Shown one piece after another: positions 1 to 10,276 of a stretch of DNA of 64,000 bases. Source of the DNA: Yamagishiella unicocca. Lineage: Eukaryota > Chlorophyta > Chlorophyceae > Chlamydomonadales > Volvocaceae. The stretch is taken from assembly GCA_003116995.1 (NCBI GenBank), contig BDSL01000103.1, positions 1 through 64,000 of the forward strand, written 5' to 3'. Position numbers and translations under genes: made by a program. Below the pieces are notes generated by a model that saw only the letters and a program-made list of their open reading frames with translations, did no database searches and was not told where the DNA came from. Position 1 is the first letter of the stretch. Every line of letters starts with the position of its first letter.

Positions 1-2520
1 CGGACGGGTCATCGGAGTCGTGCCCTATTACTGATGCAGACGCGTGGCGAAGTCATTTCCAGGCGCTGCTCAATGAAAGGCAGCGCCCGCCAGATTATGA
101 GCGTGCAACGGATATACTGGGCTTTGTTAATAGAGTAGATAGGCACACGTTACCTTGGTGGCGTGCCTTAGGGGAGGAGGAAGCAGAACTCAGGAGGCGA
201 GCGGCAGATGAGGCGCTCAACACGCCAATTACGGCGGCGGAAGTTGCAGTGGTTTTGGAGAAGCTACCGAATGGCAAGTCGAGCGGTCCCGAGAAAGTGT
301 GCGGCGAGTGCTACCGATACGCTCGGAAGCTTCGCAGTGGCAGCGAGGATCGGAGCCCAGAAATTAAACAGGCTTGTCCCGGTTGTGACGGTGCTAATGG
401 AGCATATTCGCGCTACGGGTGATTACCCTGCACAGTTTACTGTGTCGGATCTAGTCCCGGTGTATAAGGGGAATGGGAAGGACATGTTAGAGTGCAGTAA
501 TTACAGAGGGATCGCGGTGGGCGGAGTGCTTGCCAAATGTTACGCTTCAGTTCTGGAACGGCGTCTTTCAAAATTCGCCGAATCTGAATTTGCAGCAAGA
601 CCGGTCCGACACTGGTGTCAAGCGGGTTTTCGTCGGGGTTTGGGCACACAACATCATCTTTTCGCGCTTCGTCATTTTATAGCTCGTTACGCTAGGCCGG
701 GGGCAACACGGGCTTTTAGTCTGCCAGATCGATTTCGAGAAGGCTTTTGATCGTGTGGACCGAAATTTGTTGTGGGCTCGGCTAAGGGAACGGGGTCTTT
801 CTGGGCAAATGCTGTCTGCTATTAGGCGTTGTTATGATAAGGTGCAATTGCGCGTGAAAGTCAACGGGAAGAGAGGTGAGCGGTTTGAATCAGTGCAGGG
901 GGTAAAGCAGGGATGCCCGCTAAGCCCAGTCCTGTTCGGGTTGTTTATCGAATCATTTGCGGATTACGTAGATGAGCACGAGCAAAGGCAACCTCGGGGA
1001 TGCGTCCCCACCGCGCATGGAAAAGGGGTCCCGGAGCTGCTGTACGCGGATGACCTTACGCTCATGACTATGAATCGGGAACGGATGCAATTCCTGTTGG
1101 ATAGGTAGCGGAATTCTGTGATGCATTTGGAATGAATTTGAATGTGGGTAAATGCGAGTTGATGGTATTCGCCGGTAGGCAAACGTCCTACGACGCACTT
1201 TTGAGTGATGCAGCAGGGTTGCGTTTATGCGGGCCAGACGGTGCCAGTCAAAGAGCGCGCAAGATATCTTGGACTGCGATATGGATCAGGTTTTTCGTTC
1301 GACTCGTGCCGAATGGAGCTATGCGATGTGGGTCGCAGGGGAGTTTTTGCTTTAATGCGTAAGTTAGAATTAAATCGCGTATGGGCACCCGATCTTATGC
1401 TACGCTGTTTTGACGCCCAAATAAGGCCTTTATTATCGTACGGAGCGGAGGTATGGGGACCAGACGCTATTTGGGAAGTTTTAGGAACTAAGGGTAGACA
1501 GCGGGTTAGGGAGTGGCAAAGATGGAACCAGCGGGGAGGGTCAGGAGCGACGGGGGAGAATGCGGCGCTGCTTGGCAGATGGGGAAAATGGGTTCGAAGC
1601 ACAGGTCGTGCGGCAGGTGTATTTGAAAGAGCTCTGGCGGATCCAATGGTCGAGGTACAGAAGATCTTTTTGCGCAGGGTAGTTGGCGCTAGTTTGCCTC
1701 CGAACAGGCAACTCTTCGCAGAGTCCTCTCAACTGCCTTTGCATCACTTTTGGGCACAGCAAGTGTTTGGTTTTTGGAAGCGCCTGAGTAAGCAGCCCTC
1801 GACGCTCGCACAGGCAGTCTTAGAGGAGGATATTTTTGCATGGTTGGAATCGGATCGCTCGTCAAGCGAGCATGAATATTTCTGGGCTGGTAAGGTGCTG
1901 CGGATTCTTGGAGCACTTGGGTACGACTATCGCCAACATGTGAGCGCAACGTTGAGTAATGTGGACAAAGCCAAGGCAATAGCCGCGTTGGAAATCCCGT
2001 TTGACAAGGTGCTAGAGGAGTTCAGGCGGCGTTTGCTGCTCGATTGGAACTCGAGTGATATTGTTATGGATCCGCGGGTTTTTCCCGAATTTGCAGCAGG
2101 AGACAGTGATCGCGGGAAGCCGGGCGTAACAATGTGTCGCTACTCGAATTGGATGGGCGTTGCATATGCCCCCGACGCGCATACAAAGAAGCTCGATCAC
2201 CTTCGCGCGTGTATGCCTCGGAAGCATCACACGGCGCTGATGCGTTTTCGTCTCGGCTGTTGGGATCTCGACGTAAGTCGTTTTGCACGTCGGCCGCGTA
2301 AGCCACGTGTGAGAGAACGTGCCGAGTGTGCCGCGGGGATATGGTAGAAGACGAGTTTCATGTTCTTATGGAGTGTCCCGTGTATGAGCCCCTCAGACGA
2401 GCTGTAGATTTCCCTACTGGACAGGATATGCAAGTGGTGATGACTACGTGGGATCAGGTGAAACTAGGCAACCTTTTGGCTCAGATACAGAGGGCGCGGA
2501 CAGAGTCATTAAGGGAATAA
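1..2520 (+). pseudogene. Decayed non-LTR (LINE) reverse transcriptase ORF, 5' end outside window
   Basis: Five successive open stretches in shifting frames read as one LINE polyprotein. Frame of base 33 up to about 285 has the pre-RT segment (ITAAEVAVVLEKLPNGKSSG). Bases about 290-745 carry RT block 2 (NYRGIAVGGVLAKCYASVL). Bases 745-1105 carry the FEKAFDRVDR block, a QGCPLSP block and the YADD active site (LLYADDLTL). Bases 1105-1230 and then 1230-2347 give the thumb and C-terminal region (RYLGLRYG, LLSYGAEVWG). The last stretch, to 2520, holds a C-x2-C...H-x4-C zinc-binding tail (CRVCRG ... FHVLMEC). At least four frameshifts separate these, near 290, 745, 1105, 1230 and 2330, so the copy is dead. 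The clade was not assigned. No endonuclease is visible because the element starts before the window. Confidence 0.85.
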
Positions 2521-2640
2521 TCCCGATTTTCTAGTATTAGTTCTTGAAGTGCGCCCTTTGACGGATGTCCGTTATGGGGGGACGCATGCTACTGGCGCGA
2601 GCCAGTACGACATGTAATAAATCGTAATCGTAATCGTGTA
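2521..2640 (+). mobile_element. LINE 3' UTR and simple-repeat tail
   Basis: After the last LINE codon about 90 bp of non-coding sequence ends in AATAA followed by three near-copies of TCGTAA (2612-2638). Short tandem repeats in place of a poly(A) tail are common at the 3' ends of some LINE clades. This is taken as the 3' end of the element at 1-2520. Confidence 0.5.
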
Positions 2641-2767
2641 ACGTCGGCCCTTTACTCCAATCGGTGGAAGGCGTACAGCCATTTACCAGTGATGTTCGGT
2701 GACAGCCGGACATCACGACTCAAGCAATCATGCTTGCGTCCCAACCTAGGCGCTCACGCTAGGTTCT
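2641..2767. other. Spacer between LINE and copia element
   Basis: No coding or repeat feature was recognised. Its last five bases, GTTCT (2763-2767), are the left target-site duplication of the copia element. Confidence 0.5.
2763..2767. other. Copia target-site duplication, left copy (GTTCT)
   Basis: GTTCT lies directly outside the left LTR and is repeated at 7442-7446 directly outside the right LTR. Five base pairs is the usual duplication length for Ty1/copia integrases. Confidence 0.9.
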
Positions 2768-2921
2768 TGTTGTGATAAGGGCGATTACTCCATAATCCGT
2801 TACAGTGAGAGAGAGAACCTACTCAGGGAACGCTCTCCTAACACCACACTGAGAGCCGTACTGCGGTACGGCTAAAGCCTCCAATAGGCTGCGTAGCAGA
2901 GCTGACCATCATTTCACAACA
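2768..2921 (-). repeat. Copia 3' LTR (element reads on minus strand)
   Basis: 154 bp, begins TGTTGTGA and ends TCACAACA. Identical base for base to 7288-7441. In element orientation it follows the polyprotein stop by about 11 bases that include a purine-rich ACGTGGGAG, the probable polypurine tract. Confidence 0.95.
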
Positions 2922-2932
2922 CTCCCACGTGG

Positions 2933-5900
2933 TCAGATCTTGCATACGCTCATGCTCTCGCGAAACTGCCGGAACTTCTCGAACGCCAACGGCTTCGTCA
3001 GGCAGTCCGCCACCATCTCCGACGTGCGGCAGTCAACCATGACAATCGCGCCGCGCGTCACGTGCTCCCGGATCAGATGGTACCGCACCGCAATGTGCTT
3101 CGACCTCTCGGAAACGACCGGGTTCTTAATCACCTTGATCGCGCACTGGCTGTCGCAGTTGACTTTCGTAGCGACCAGCATGTACCCCATGTCGCACAGC
3201 AACTGCCGCAACCACAGCGCCTCCTTAACCCCCTCCGATGCCGCTACATACTCGGCCTCCATCGTGGACACCGCCACGGTGCGCTGGAACTTGCTCGACC
3301 AGCTCACCGGGCCCCCATGCAGCGAAAACACAAAACCCGTGGTCGAACGGCGCGACTCCACGCAACCCGCGTGATCCGCGTCGGTGTAGCCAATGAGGCC
3401 CTCATCCACGCGACCGCCACCGAACACCAGGCCATAATTGGCCGTGCCAGCCAGATACCGCACCACCTCTTTCGCTGCCTTCCAGTGCTCCTTCCCCGGA
3501 GCCGACATGTGCCGCGTCAGCACTCCCACGGCGTGAGAGATGTCTGGACGCGTGCAACCAGCGATGTACAGCAGGCTGCCCACCAGCGCACTGTACGGGT
3601 AGCGCTCAACCTCCAAACGCTCATCCGCCCCGGGCTTCACCAGGACCGTACCCGGGGTCATGGGGACTGCCTTGGGCCGGGACTTCGACATGCCGTACTC
3701 GGCCACCACTTCCTCAATCATCCGGCGCTGGGACACCGTAATCGTGCGAGACTCCCGATCCCGCTGAATGGCCAGACCCAGGAAAAGGTCGGCCTCCCCC
3801 ATATCGCGGCAATCGAAAACTTGCATGATGGCCGACTTCACTTCCAGCACCTTCGCCACGCCGTACGACGCAATCAGCAAATCGTCGACGTAGACCAGCA
3901 CGTGCACAACATCACCATCGACATCCCGCACGTACAAGCTGGGGTCCGCATCGGATTCCTTGAAACCCATCGCCACCAGCTGCTCGTGCAACTTCTTGTG
4001 CCAGGTGCGAGATGCCTGCCGCAAGCCATACAGCGACTTGCGCAAGCGGCACACGTTTGCTCGCCCACCCGTCGCAAAACCGGGGGGCTGCTCCACGAAA
4101 ATCTCCTCCTCCAAATCACCATTCAGGAAAGCGGTCTTAACATCGAGCTGATGAAGCTCCATGTCCCCAGCCGCAACCATGGCCAGGAAAGCCCGCAGCG
4201 TGGCATGCTTGCTGACAGGCGCGAACACTTCCTTGAAATCAACGCCCTCACGCTGCATAAAGCCCTTGACGACTAGGCGGGCCTTGAACCTCTCAATCAC
4301 TCCGTGCTTGTCCTGCTTCAAAGCAAAGACCCACTTTACACCCATCGCACGCGCGCCCTGCGGTTTGGGCTCCAAAACCCACGTGCCCTTCTCCTGCAAG
4401 GACGCCAACTCCTCCTCCATCGCGGCCTGCCACTGCACGGCATAGGGGGACGCCATTGCCTCTGCATAGGTCGCCGGCGCCGTGACTTCCACGCCACGCT
4501 GATCCACGGCTCCAGTATAACGACTTGGAGGCACACCGGCGTTAACCCGCTTGGCCCTACGCTGCGCAATGGGCTGGTCCGCCTCACTTTGCCCTGCGTC
4601 ATCCGGCTCGGGGTCATCATCCGGCTCGGGGCCATCGCCGTCTGGCTCGCCATCCGGCTCACCATCCGACTCGCCATCCGGCTCGGACTCACCACCTTCA
4701 CCCTCATCATCGGTATTGGGGTAGGACAACATTTCCTCCCATTCCTCCTCCTCCGACCCCGAATCCGTCTCATCATCAGACGACTCTGACACCTCCTCCA
4801 TGCGGCAATCGACGCAGTCAGCAAACTTGACATTTTTGCTAACGAGGATTTTCTTGTGCCCAGGTAGCCACACACGCCATGCATGCCCTTCGGGCTCGTA
4901 GCCCACCAAAATGCCTTTGCGGGCCACAGGCCCCAGCTTGGACTGCTGGGGCTTCGGAATCATCACGTATGCTGCACACCCAAACTCACGCAAATACGAA
5001 ATGTCCGGCTTCTCGCCAGTGAACCGCTCCCACGGTGTGAGCACGCTATCAGACGTGGCGGATACGTTCCGCAAATGCGACGACGTGAACACTGCCTCGC
5101 CCCACATGTTCTGCGGACAGTCGGGCGAGCCCTCCATCATGGTCCTCACACGTTCAAGCAAAGTGCGATTGAGCCGCTCTGCTGCCCCGTTTTGCTGCGG
5201 GGTGTACGGTGCCGACTTCTCATGCTTAACGCCCAAATTCTCGAAAACTTGGCACAATTTGGCATTCACGTACTCAGTGCCGCGGTCCGTCCGAACACGG
5301 CGCAACTTCTCGCCGGTTTGGCGCTCCCACGACTTTAGGACCTTCTCGACTTCTTCCGCGACCTTATCCTTCGACGCCAGGAGCCGCACTTCTGAATACT
5401 TGCTGTAGTCGTCCAAAAACGTAGCAATGTACAGTCCTCCACCAGCCGACTTAATCGGCATGGGCCCACACAGGTCCATGTGCACCAGCTGCAATCGCTC
5501 CGTGCTAACGTGGCCTGACGACGGATGCGACTGCTGGGTTTGCTTCCCCAGCGCGCAGGGCTCGCATGCAACGCCCTTCGCCGCGTCTACATCAGCCGGG
5601 GAGTAACCCAGCCCCTTCACCATCTTGTGTGCTGCCATCGCGCGCATGCTGGTGAAACCCAGGTGTCCTAACCTACGGTGACCCATGCAAATACGTGCAC
5701 GCGAAGCATTCAGGCGCCTCATCGCCTCTTCCCGCAGCGCCCGGTGCTCGCGCTCACGGATTTCGTGCTTTTCCTGCAGCCGCCGGCGAGTTGCCTCCTT
5801 TCCCGCTACGACTTCCCGCTGGCGCTCTTCCTGCATCTCACGCTTCACCTCACGCACCAAGGCGGCGGCCTTGCCCCCGTTGCCCATTTCGCGGTATTCC

Positions 5901-7195
5901 GCATCCCAACGGGCCATCTCAATCACGTCCAGCATCGGATCCTGCACCCGGGCCCGCACGAAATACATGCCATCGCGCTCGTACATCTGCAGCGCCGGCT
6001 CCCCGTTGATCGCGATATACGACTGGTCCCCGTCTAGGACAGTCGTCACGTGGCCGAAAGCCCGCTTGAGGGCCTTCATCGAGAAAAGGTTCATTCCGAT
6101 CCCCGGCACTACGTGGGGGTGCATCGTTACGTCCATGCCAAAACCGTCTACACCGAACGTGACCTGCCCCCGCCACTTCGAAAACTTGCTTGCCTTATCC
6201 GCCATCCTGAACTCGATGCTGTTCTTCATCGTCAGGGACTTGACGTTGAACAGGGCACCGCTGCAGCCGGTCAAGAACTCCTCCGCGCCAGTGTCGAACA
6301 ACCACTCGTCCTTGGCCGTCGTCACGTTGGCAACCAGGTTTGCGGTGGCAATAAGGTGCCGCCGCTGTCCCTGTGCCGGCGCCTGGCCTTGCTGAGGTAG
6401 GGGGGGCGGCGCTGCCTGCGCCTGAGGCGCCTGCTGCGCCTGCTCTCGCTCCCGACGCTCCCTCGTGCGGCAGTTTGCCTGGATGTGGCCCTTCTTACCG
6501 CACGAGTGGCAGATCTTGTCCTTGTGCCGGTTGAACTTGCCGCCATCTCCTCCAGCGCCACCGCCTCCAGCTCCGCTGCCTCCAGCTCCGCCGCCTCCGT
6601 TACCGAAATGGCGGCGCCCGACGGCGTTCACGGACGCTTGTTGGTTGGCACGATTCCTCGACGTCTCCTCGTTGATCAGACGCCGACCCAACTCCTCCAC
6701 GGTTGCCACGTCGATGGCGTTCATCATTACAGTCTTGAACGTCTCGTATGATGAAGGCAAACCAAAAAGCAGCGTGTGAATGTACTGGGCCTCGTCCATC
6801 TCCATGGCGGCGCAGTGCATCTTGATACGCAGAATCCGCAGCCGAGCGAGGTAGTCACTACATGTCTCGTTGTGCGCCATGCTGAATGTCGAGATCTCCA
6901 TTTGGATATTCGACTTCGCCGCACGGCTGGTCTGGGAATAGCGACGGCTGATGGCCACCCACAGGTCGTAGGCCGTCTCGTGCACCTCCAACGACGGCAG
7001 CTCCAGCGTTGTCAGGTACTGCATGATCAGCGCCCTAGACTTCTGATTTTCCCTTGCATCAAGCGTTTCACGCCTGGCCGGAAGCTCGTGGATAGCATCA
7101 GCCCATCCCTTGCTTCCGAGTGCGCGCCTTACAATGGCCGCAACCTCCACATAGTTATCCGAAGTAAACAGGTGGTTGTCTGGCACCTGCTTCAT
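2933..7195 (-). CDS. Copia gag-pol polyprotein (1,420 aa)
   Basis: Single ORF in the order gag-protease-integrase-RT-RNase H, which defines Ty1/copia. Gag includes a C-x2-C-x4-H-x4-C knuckle (CHSCGKKGHIQANC, near residue 230). The protease site is WLFDTGAEE (near 298). Integrase starts with a GHRRLGHLGF His motif (near 510), has catalytic D in HMDLCGP (575) and TDRGTEY (636), and E in NGAAERLN (671). An acidic Asp/Glu/Pro repeat linker follows. RT has QLDVKTAFLNGDL (1018) and YVDDLL (1099). RNase H has YTDADHAG (1273) and STMEAEYVA (1315). No stop or frameshift was seen, so the enzyme set looks intact. The ATG at 7195 is the first in frame after the leader. Confidence 0.97.
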   Translation of the reverse strand: MKQVPDNHLFTSDNYVEVAAIVRRALGSKGWADAIHELPARRETLDARENQKSRALIMQYLTTLELPSLEVHETAYDLWVAISRRYSQTSRAAKSNIQMEISTFSMAHNETCSDYLARLRILRIKMHCAAMEMDEAQYIHTLLFGLPSSYETFKTVMMNAIDVATVEELGRRLINEETSRNRANQQASVNAVGRRHFGNGGGGAGGSGAGGGGAGGDGGKFNRHKDKICHSCGKKGHIQANCRTRERREREQAQQAPQAQAAPPPLPQQGQAPAQGQRRHLIATANLVANVTTAKDEWLFDTGAEEFLTGCSGALFNVKSLTMKNSIEFRMADKASKFSKWRGQVTFGVDGFGMDVTMHPHVVPGIGMNLFSMKALKRAFGHVTTVLDGDQSYIAINGEPALQMYERDGMYFVRARVQDPMLDVIEMARWDAEYREMGNGGKAAALVREVKREMQEERQREVVAGKEATRRRLQEKHEIREREHRALREEAMRRLNASRARICMGHRRLGHLGFTSMRAMAAHKMVKGLGYSPADVDAAKGVACEPCALGKQTQQSHPSSGHVSTERLQLVHMDLCGPMPIKSAGGGLYIATFLDDYSKYSEVRLLASKDKVAEEVEKVLKSWERQTGEKLRRVRTDRGTEYVNAKLCQVFENLGVKHEKSAPYTPQQNGAAERLNRTLLERVRTMMEGSPDCPQNMWGEAVFTSSHLRNVSATSDSVLTPWERFTGEKPDISYLREFGCAAYVMIPKPQQSKLGPVARKGILVGYEPEGHAWRVWLPGHKKILVSKNVKFADCVDCRMEEVSESSDDETDSGSEEEEWEEMLSYPNTDDEGEGGESEPDGESDGEPDGEPDGDGPEPDDDPEPDDAGQSEADQPIAQRRAKRVNAGVPPSRYTGAVDQRGVEVTAPATYAEAMASPYAVQWQAAMEEELASLQEKGTWVLEPKPQGARAMGVKWVFALKQDKHGVIERFKARLVVKGFMQREGVDFKEVFAPVSKHATLRAFLAMVAAGDMELHQLDVKTAFLNGDLEEEIFVEQPPGFATGGRANVCRLRKSLYGLRQASRTWHKKLHEQLVAMGFKESDADPSLYVRDVDGDVVHVLVYVDDLLIASYGVAKVLEVKSAIMQVFDCRDMGEADLFLGLAIQRDRESRTITVSQRRMIEEVVAEYGMSKSRPKAVPMTPGTVLVKPGADERLEVERYPYSALVGSLLYIAGCTRPDISHAVGVLTRHMSAPGKEHWKAAKEVVRYLAGTANYGLVFGGGRVDEGLIGYTDADHAGCVESRRSTTGFVFSLHGGPVSWSSKFQRTVAVSTMEAEYVAASEGVKEALWLRQLLCDMGYMLVATKVNCDSQCAIKVIKNPVVSERSKHIAVRYHLIREHVTRGAIVMVDCRTSEMVADCLTKPLAFEKFRQFRESMSVCKI

Positions 7196-7261
7196 CCTAG
7201 CCTAGCTTAGCCGAGCCTGCCTCCCGCAGTTGGCACCTTAAGGTCTAGGGATCTCTTCACG

Positions 7262-7287
7262 CGCGTCTAAGCGCGGGGCTCATAACC
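7262..7287 (-). other. Copia primer-binding site, half-tRNA type
   Basis: Next to the 5' LTR the minus strand reads GGTTATGAGCCCCGCGCTTA. Its complement resembles initiator tRNA-Met from the D-arm side to the anticodon loop (GGGCTCATAACC), not the tRNA 3' end. Drosophila copia is known to use this region of tRNA-iMet as primer. The match was made from memory of the tRNA. Confidence 0.6.
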
Positions 7288-7441
7288 TGTTGTGATAAGG
7301 GCGATTACTCCATAATCCGTTACAGTGAGAGAGAGAACCTACTCAGGGAACGCTCTCCTAACACCACACTGAGAGCCGTACTGCGGTACGGCTAAAGCCT
7401 CCAATAGGCTGCGTAGCAGAGCTGACCATCATTTCACAACA
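7288..7441 (-). repeat. Copia 5' LTR (element reads on minus strand)
   Basis: 154 bp, identical to 2768-2921 and followed by GTTCT (7442-7446), the right target duplication. The element promoter is expected here, but no specific promoter motif was identified. Confidence 0.95.
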
Positions 7442-7491
7442 GTTCTCGACCTACTGACAATGTAGTATCGTATTATCATCAGATAATGGTA

Positions 7492-8132
7492 TGTTGTGTA
7501 CGAATCATCGCACAAGGTCGGACTCTTCAGAGAACGCCGAAGGGCTATAGTGCGAGCGTACGGGTGCGTCCACTCGTAGCGCTACTACAACAATTGCCCC
7601 CCCTTTAGGAAGTTGCGTCCTCGCGACTTCGCTGACGAACAGCTTCTAACTCAGAAGACATGTCCGGGGTAAAGTTGGATTCCGGTTCCCAACTGTTATG
7701 TTCGGAATCGTATCCGCGCCACTTGACGAGATATTCGTTCACGAATTTCTTTTTACCAACTTTTCGTCGACGGTAATCCAAGATACGCTCAATTGGAAAG
7801 TACCCATCGATGTCAGCAGGTTGCCAGTCGGACAACTGCTCAAGCGGTAAAGGTTGAAACGACCCGTCTGCGCGATAGGGTTTCACCAAGCTCACATGAA
7901 ACACATTGTGGAACTTGAGATGACTGGGTAGATTCAGTTGCACAGCAGCTGAGCCAATCATACGTTCAACCGCAAACGGCCCGATCCACCGGGGTTGCAT
8001 GTTGCGCGAGCCTTCGGCTTGTCGCGTCAAATTCTGTGTACGAATCATCGCACAAGGTCGGACTCTTCAGAGAACGCCGAAGGGCTATAGTGCGAGCGTA
8101 CGGGTGCGTCCACTCGTAGCGCTACTACAACA
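7492..8132 (-). mobile_element. Internally deleted gypsy LTR element
   Basis: Two near-identical LTRs, 7492-7592 (101 bp, TGTTGTG...CTACAACA on the plus strand) and 8035-8132 (98 bp, lacking three bases at its inner end), enclose only the last ~440 bp of pol. The inner end of LTR 7592 is followed by a C/G-rich run whose minus-strand reading, AAAGGGGGGGCAAT, is a polypurine tract. The leader, gag, and protease to most of integrase are gone. Flanking pentamers (TGGTA and CCTGT) do not match, so no target duplication remains. LTRs are unrelated to those at 31509. Confidence 0.85.
7605..8048 (-). pseudogene. Gypsy integrase C-terminus with chromodomain (truncated)
   Basis: 147 codons. The first few (MIRTQ) are read from LTR sequence across the deletion junction. 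Then come the GPY/F region (MQPRWIGPFAVERMIG), FHNVFHVSLVKPYRADG, and a chromodomain (YFPIERILDYRR ... VNEYLVKWRGYDSEHNSWEP). The same layout ends the full-length gypsy pol at 33727-37809, so this is a related chromovirus. It lacks all catalytic domains. Confidence 0.9.
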
Positions 8133-8855
8133 CCTGTGGCCTGCACTCACTCAGGGCTTGTGGGTGTTTTCTGCCTTGGAGTGTGTGTGAGATCGTTAGG
8201 AACAACCGCGTGCGTGTGTCCCCCACACGTGGTTGTGGGGGGAAGTGTTACACCTGGTGTCGGCGACAGGTGATGCCTGCTGTGGGGCATGACAGCTGCC
8301 ACGCCCCAGCGCCGGCACGTACGTTTCACCGGCACTGGTTCCGGAGCCAGGACATCTGCGTTTCCGCTTGTATGCTGTTGCCGTAACTACAGCGCCTCTG
8401 TTGCTGTTAGGATTGATTGCGTCATGGATTCGGTTTCTACTCGTTCCGACAACGATGGGGACACGTGTGAATCTCGCGATTCAGGTCGGGCGCAGGGCCC
8501 TTCTGACCAAATCCGTTGGTGCCGCAGAGTACTTAGCGGAACCACGCTTCATTCCTCGGCGTGGTTCTTCTGCTTGGTTGTGTTGGTTGTTTTGGTTGTG
8601 CTTCTACACAATGTAACACACCGCGCTTGAAGAACGCCCGCGGCTCCTTGCTGCGTGAATAGGTCACTAGGTCGACGCAGCCGCAGTCAGCGCCGCCTTT
8701 ACGTTTAGATCTTGAGACCCTGCAGCTTGGTAACCTGCAGCCCGCCTGCCAGCAGCGCCAGTCCGCGGGGCTGTGGTGCCGCGCGCCCGCGCCACCCAGC
8801 AACAGGTCGAGACACTGGTGTCGGCGACAGGTGATGCCTGCTGTGGGGCATGACA
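8133..8855. other. Unassigned sequence with a 41-bp direct repeat
   Basis: No gene could be supported. An exact 41-bp direct repeat lies at 8254-8294 and 8815-8855, the second copy abutting the 5' truncation point of the LINE remnant. Sequence after the LINE 3' end does not contain a third copy, so it is not a simple LINE target duplication. Confidence 0.6.
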
Positions 8856-9942
8856 ACCATCCTGCAGCTGGGCCCAGCCTTCGCTGCGCTGGCGGCTAAG
8901 CATACGGCCTTCCTTCAGGAGGCCTGGGAGGCTCCCCTTCCCCCGGCAGCCCTGGCCTCCACCCTCCGGGAATTTCAGGCCACTCTGGTGCGCCTCTGGC
9001 GTCTTCGCTGGGACAACACGCACAAGGAGCCCCTCTGGCGGCTCGCCATGAACGGGTTCCATGGCTTCCCCATGCACGCGGCCCTCCTGGCACGGGGGTC
9101 GCCCACGACCCCCTGCCCGTGTGGAGCGTCCATGGCCACGGGCCGCCCGCGCCACCACTTCTGGGAGTGTGTGGTGGCCTTATCCCTGCGCGACGAGCTT
9201 GTGGAGGCGATGGGGGGCGCGGTTGTCCTGCTCCCACAGCATTTGTGGCTGGGTCGGCCCCCTTTGGGGGTGCACCCGCTTGTTTGGGATGTGGTGTGCT
9301 TGGCGGCCGTCGCGGCGTTGGGTTTGGGGCTCCGCCTCCTGTTTCGGGTGCAGGCTGGGGCCCCCGGGGGGCGCATGCCGGTGGTGCGGGTGTGCGCAGC
9401 GGTGCCGGCCGACTTCTGGGCCCGCCTCAGTGCGTTTGCCGAGCTGGGGCTGGCCCCCCGCGGGTGGGGGCCGTCCCGTCCGATCACCCCTTCCTCGCCG
9501 CCTCGCCCGCGGGGGAGGTGGTCTTCACGGGCCGCCCAGGTGCCGAGGAGTGGCCCGTCGGTTGACTCGGGTGCGGTTTTCTGGGCGTGTTTGGGTTATG
9601 GGGCCTTCGGCCCCCGCTCTGCTGTCTTTTGTGGGTGCTTTTGGGATCTGGGGCTTGGGGCCCCCGTTTTGCCGGGACGCGCTCCTTGCGTCTCGCTGCT
9701 GGCTTGGTGCAGGTGGTTCGTGTTTTTTCTGGACGCGCTTGTTCTCCTCCCCGCGCTTTGAGTTGTGCGTGCTGCCTTCTCCGTGTCCTCGTGTTTGGCT
9801 GCCTTCGGCTTTTGCCCCTTCCCGGCCGGTGAGGGCGGGCTCTTTTGCCCAGTGACCTGTGTCGTGGTCTGGCCCATCGGGCCCGCCTGGTTGCGCTTCC
9901 GCGCTTGAGCCGTTCTGGCTCCCTTGTAATACTCGCATTCTG
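8856..9942 (+). pseudogene. 5'-truncated LINE, C-terminal region of ORF2 and 3' tail
   Basis: From about 8856 the sequence matches, with few changes, the 3' part of the LINE at 55636-60690. It opens with ILQLGPAFAALAAKHTAF and contains the zinc-binding tail (PCPCGASMATG then HHFWEC) near residues 90-110 of the plus-strand ORF 8850-9761. It ends with the same 3' UTR and one copy of the tail unit (CTTGTAATACTCGCATTCTG). Everything upstream of the C-terminal domain is absent, as expected from incomplete reverse transcription. The frame is open to about 9450, then differs from the sister copy. Confidence 0.85.
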
Positions 9943-10276
9943 GGTTGTATTGCTGGTTTAGAAGAGCAATGTAATCATATTTGAGCTCAGCAAATGTAAG
10001 CTTGTCTACCGTATCTACGCTCCAATCATGCTGATTGAGAGCCGGTAGAGCCTGCCGAGTCGAAGGACTATCCATTCTTTGATCATCACCAAAGTAACTA
10101 ATGTTGCAAAAATAGGCAAGAAGGTCGCAACTTCTCTTGACGTCTCGAGCAATTTGGCAAGCCGTACAAGTTGGGCTTCAAGAACTCAACGAAAACATTT
10201 GTAGCACAACTACAAGAATAATGGTATAATAAAGCGTATGTTGGCTGCTTGTCGGCAGTCGGACTTGTCGTACAGG
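9943..10276. other. Spacer, no gene seen
   Basis: AT-richer than its surroundings. No coding signal, repeat or RNA motif was recognised. Confidence 0.5.

Larger units (their letters stand above)
2768..7441 (-). mobile_element. Complete Ty1/copia LTR retrotransposon, recent insertion
   Basis: The 4,674-bp element is bounded by two identical 154-bp LTRs with TGTTGTGA/TCACAACA ends and flanked by GTTCT duplications. It encodes one uninterrupted 1,420-residue gag-pol polyprotein on the minus strand. Zero differences between LTRs and a full ORF imply a very young, possibly still active copy. It landed about 50 bp from the gypsy remnant at 7492 and close to the decayed LINE on its other side. Confidence 0.95.

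Noticed and set aside
8815..9990. 41-bp repeat as the target duplication of the truncated LINE
   Set aside because: No copy follows the LINE 3' end.
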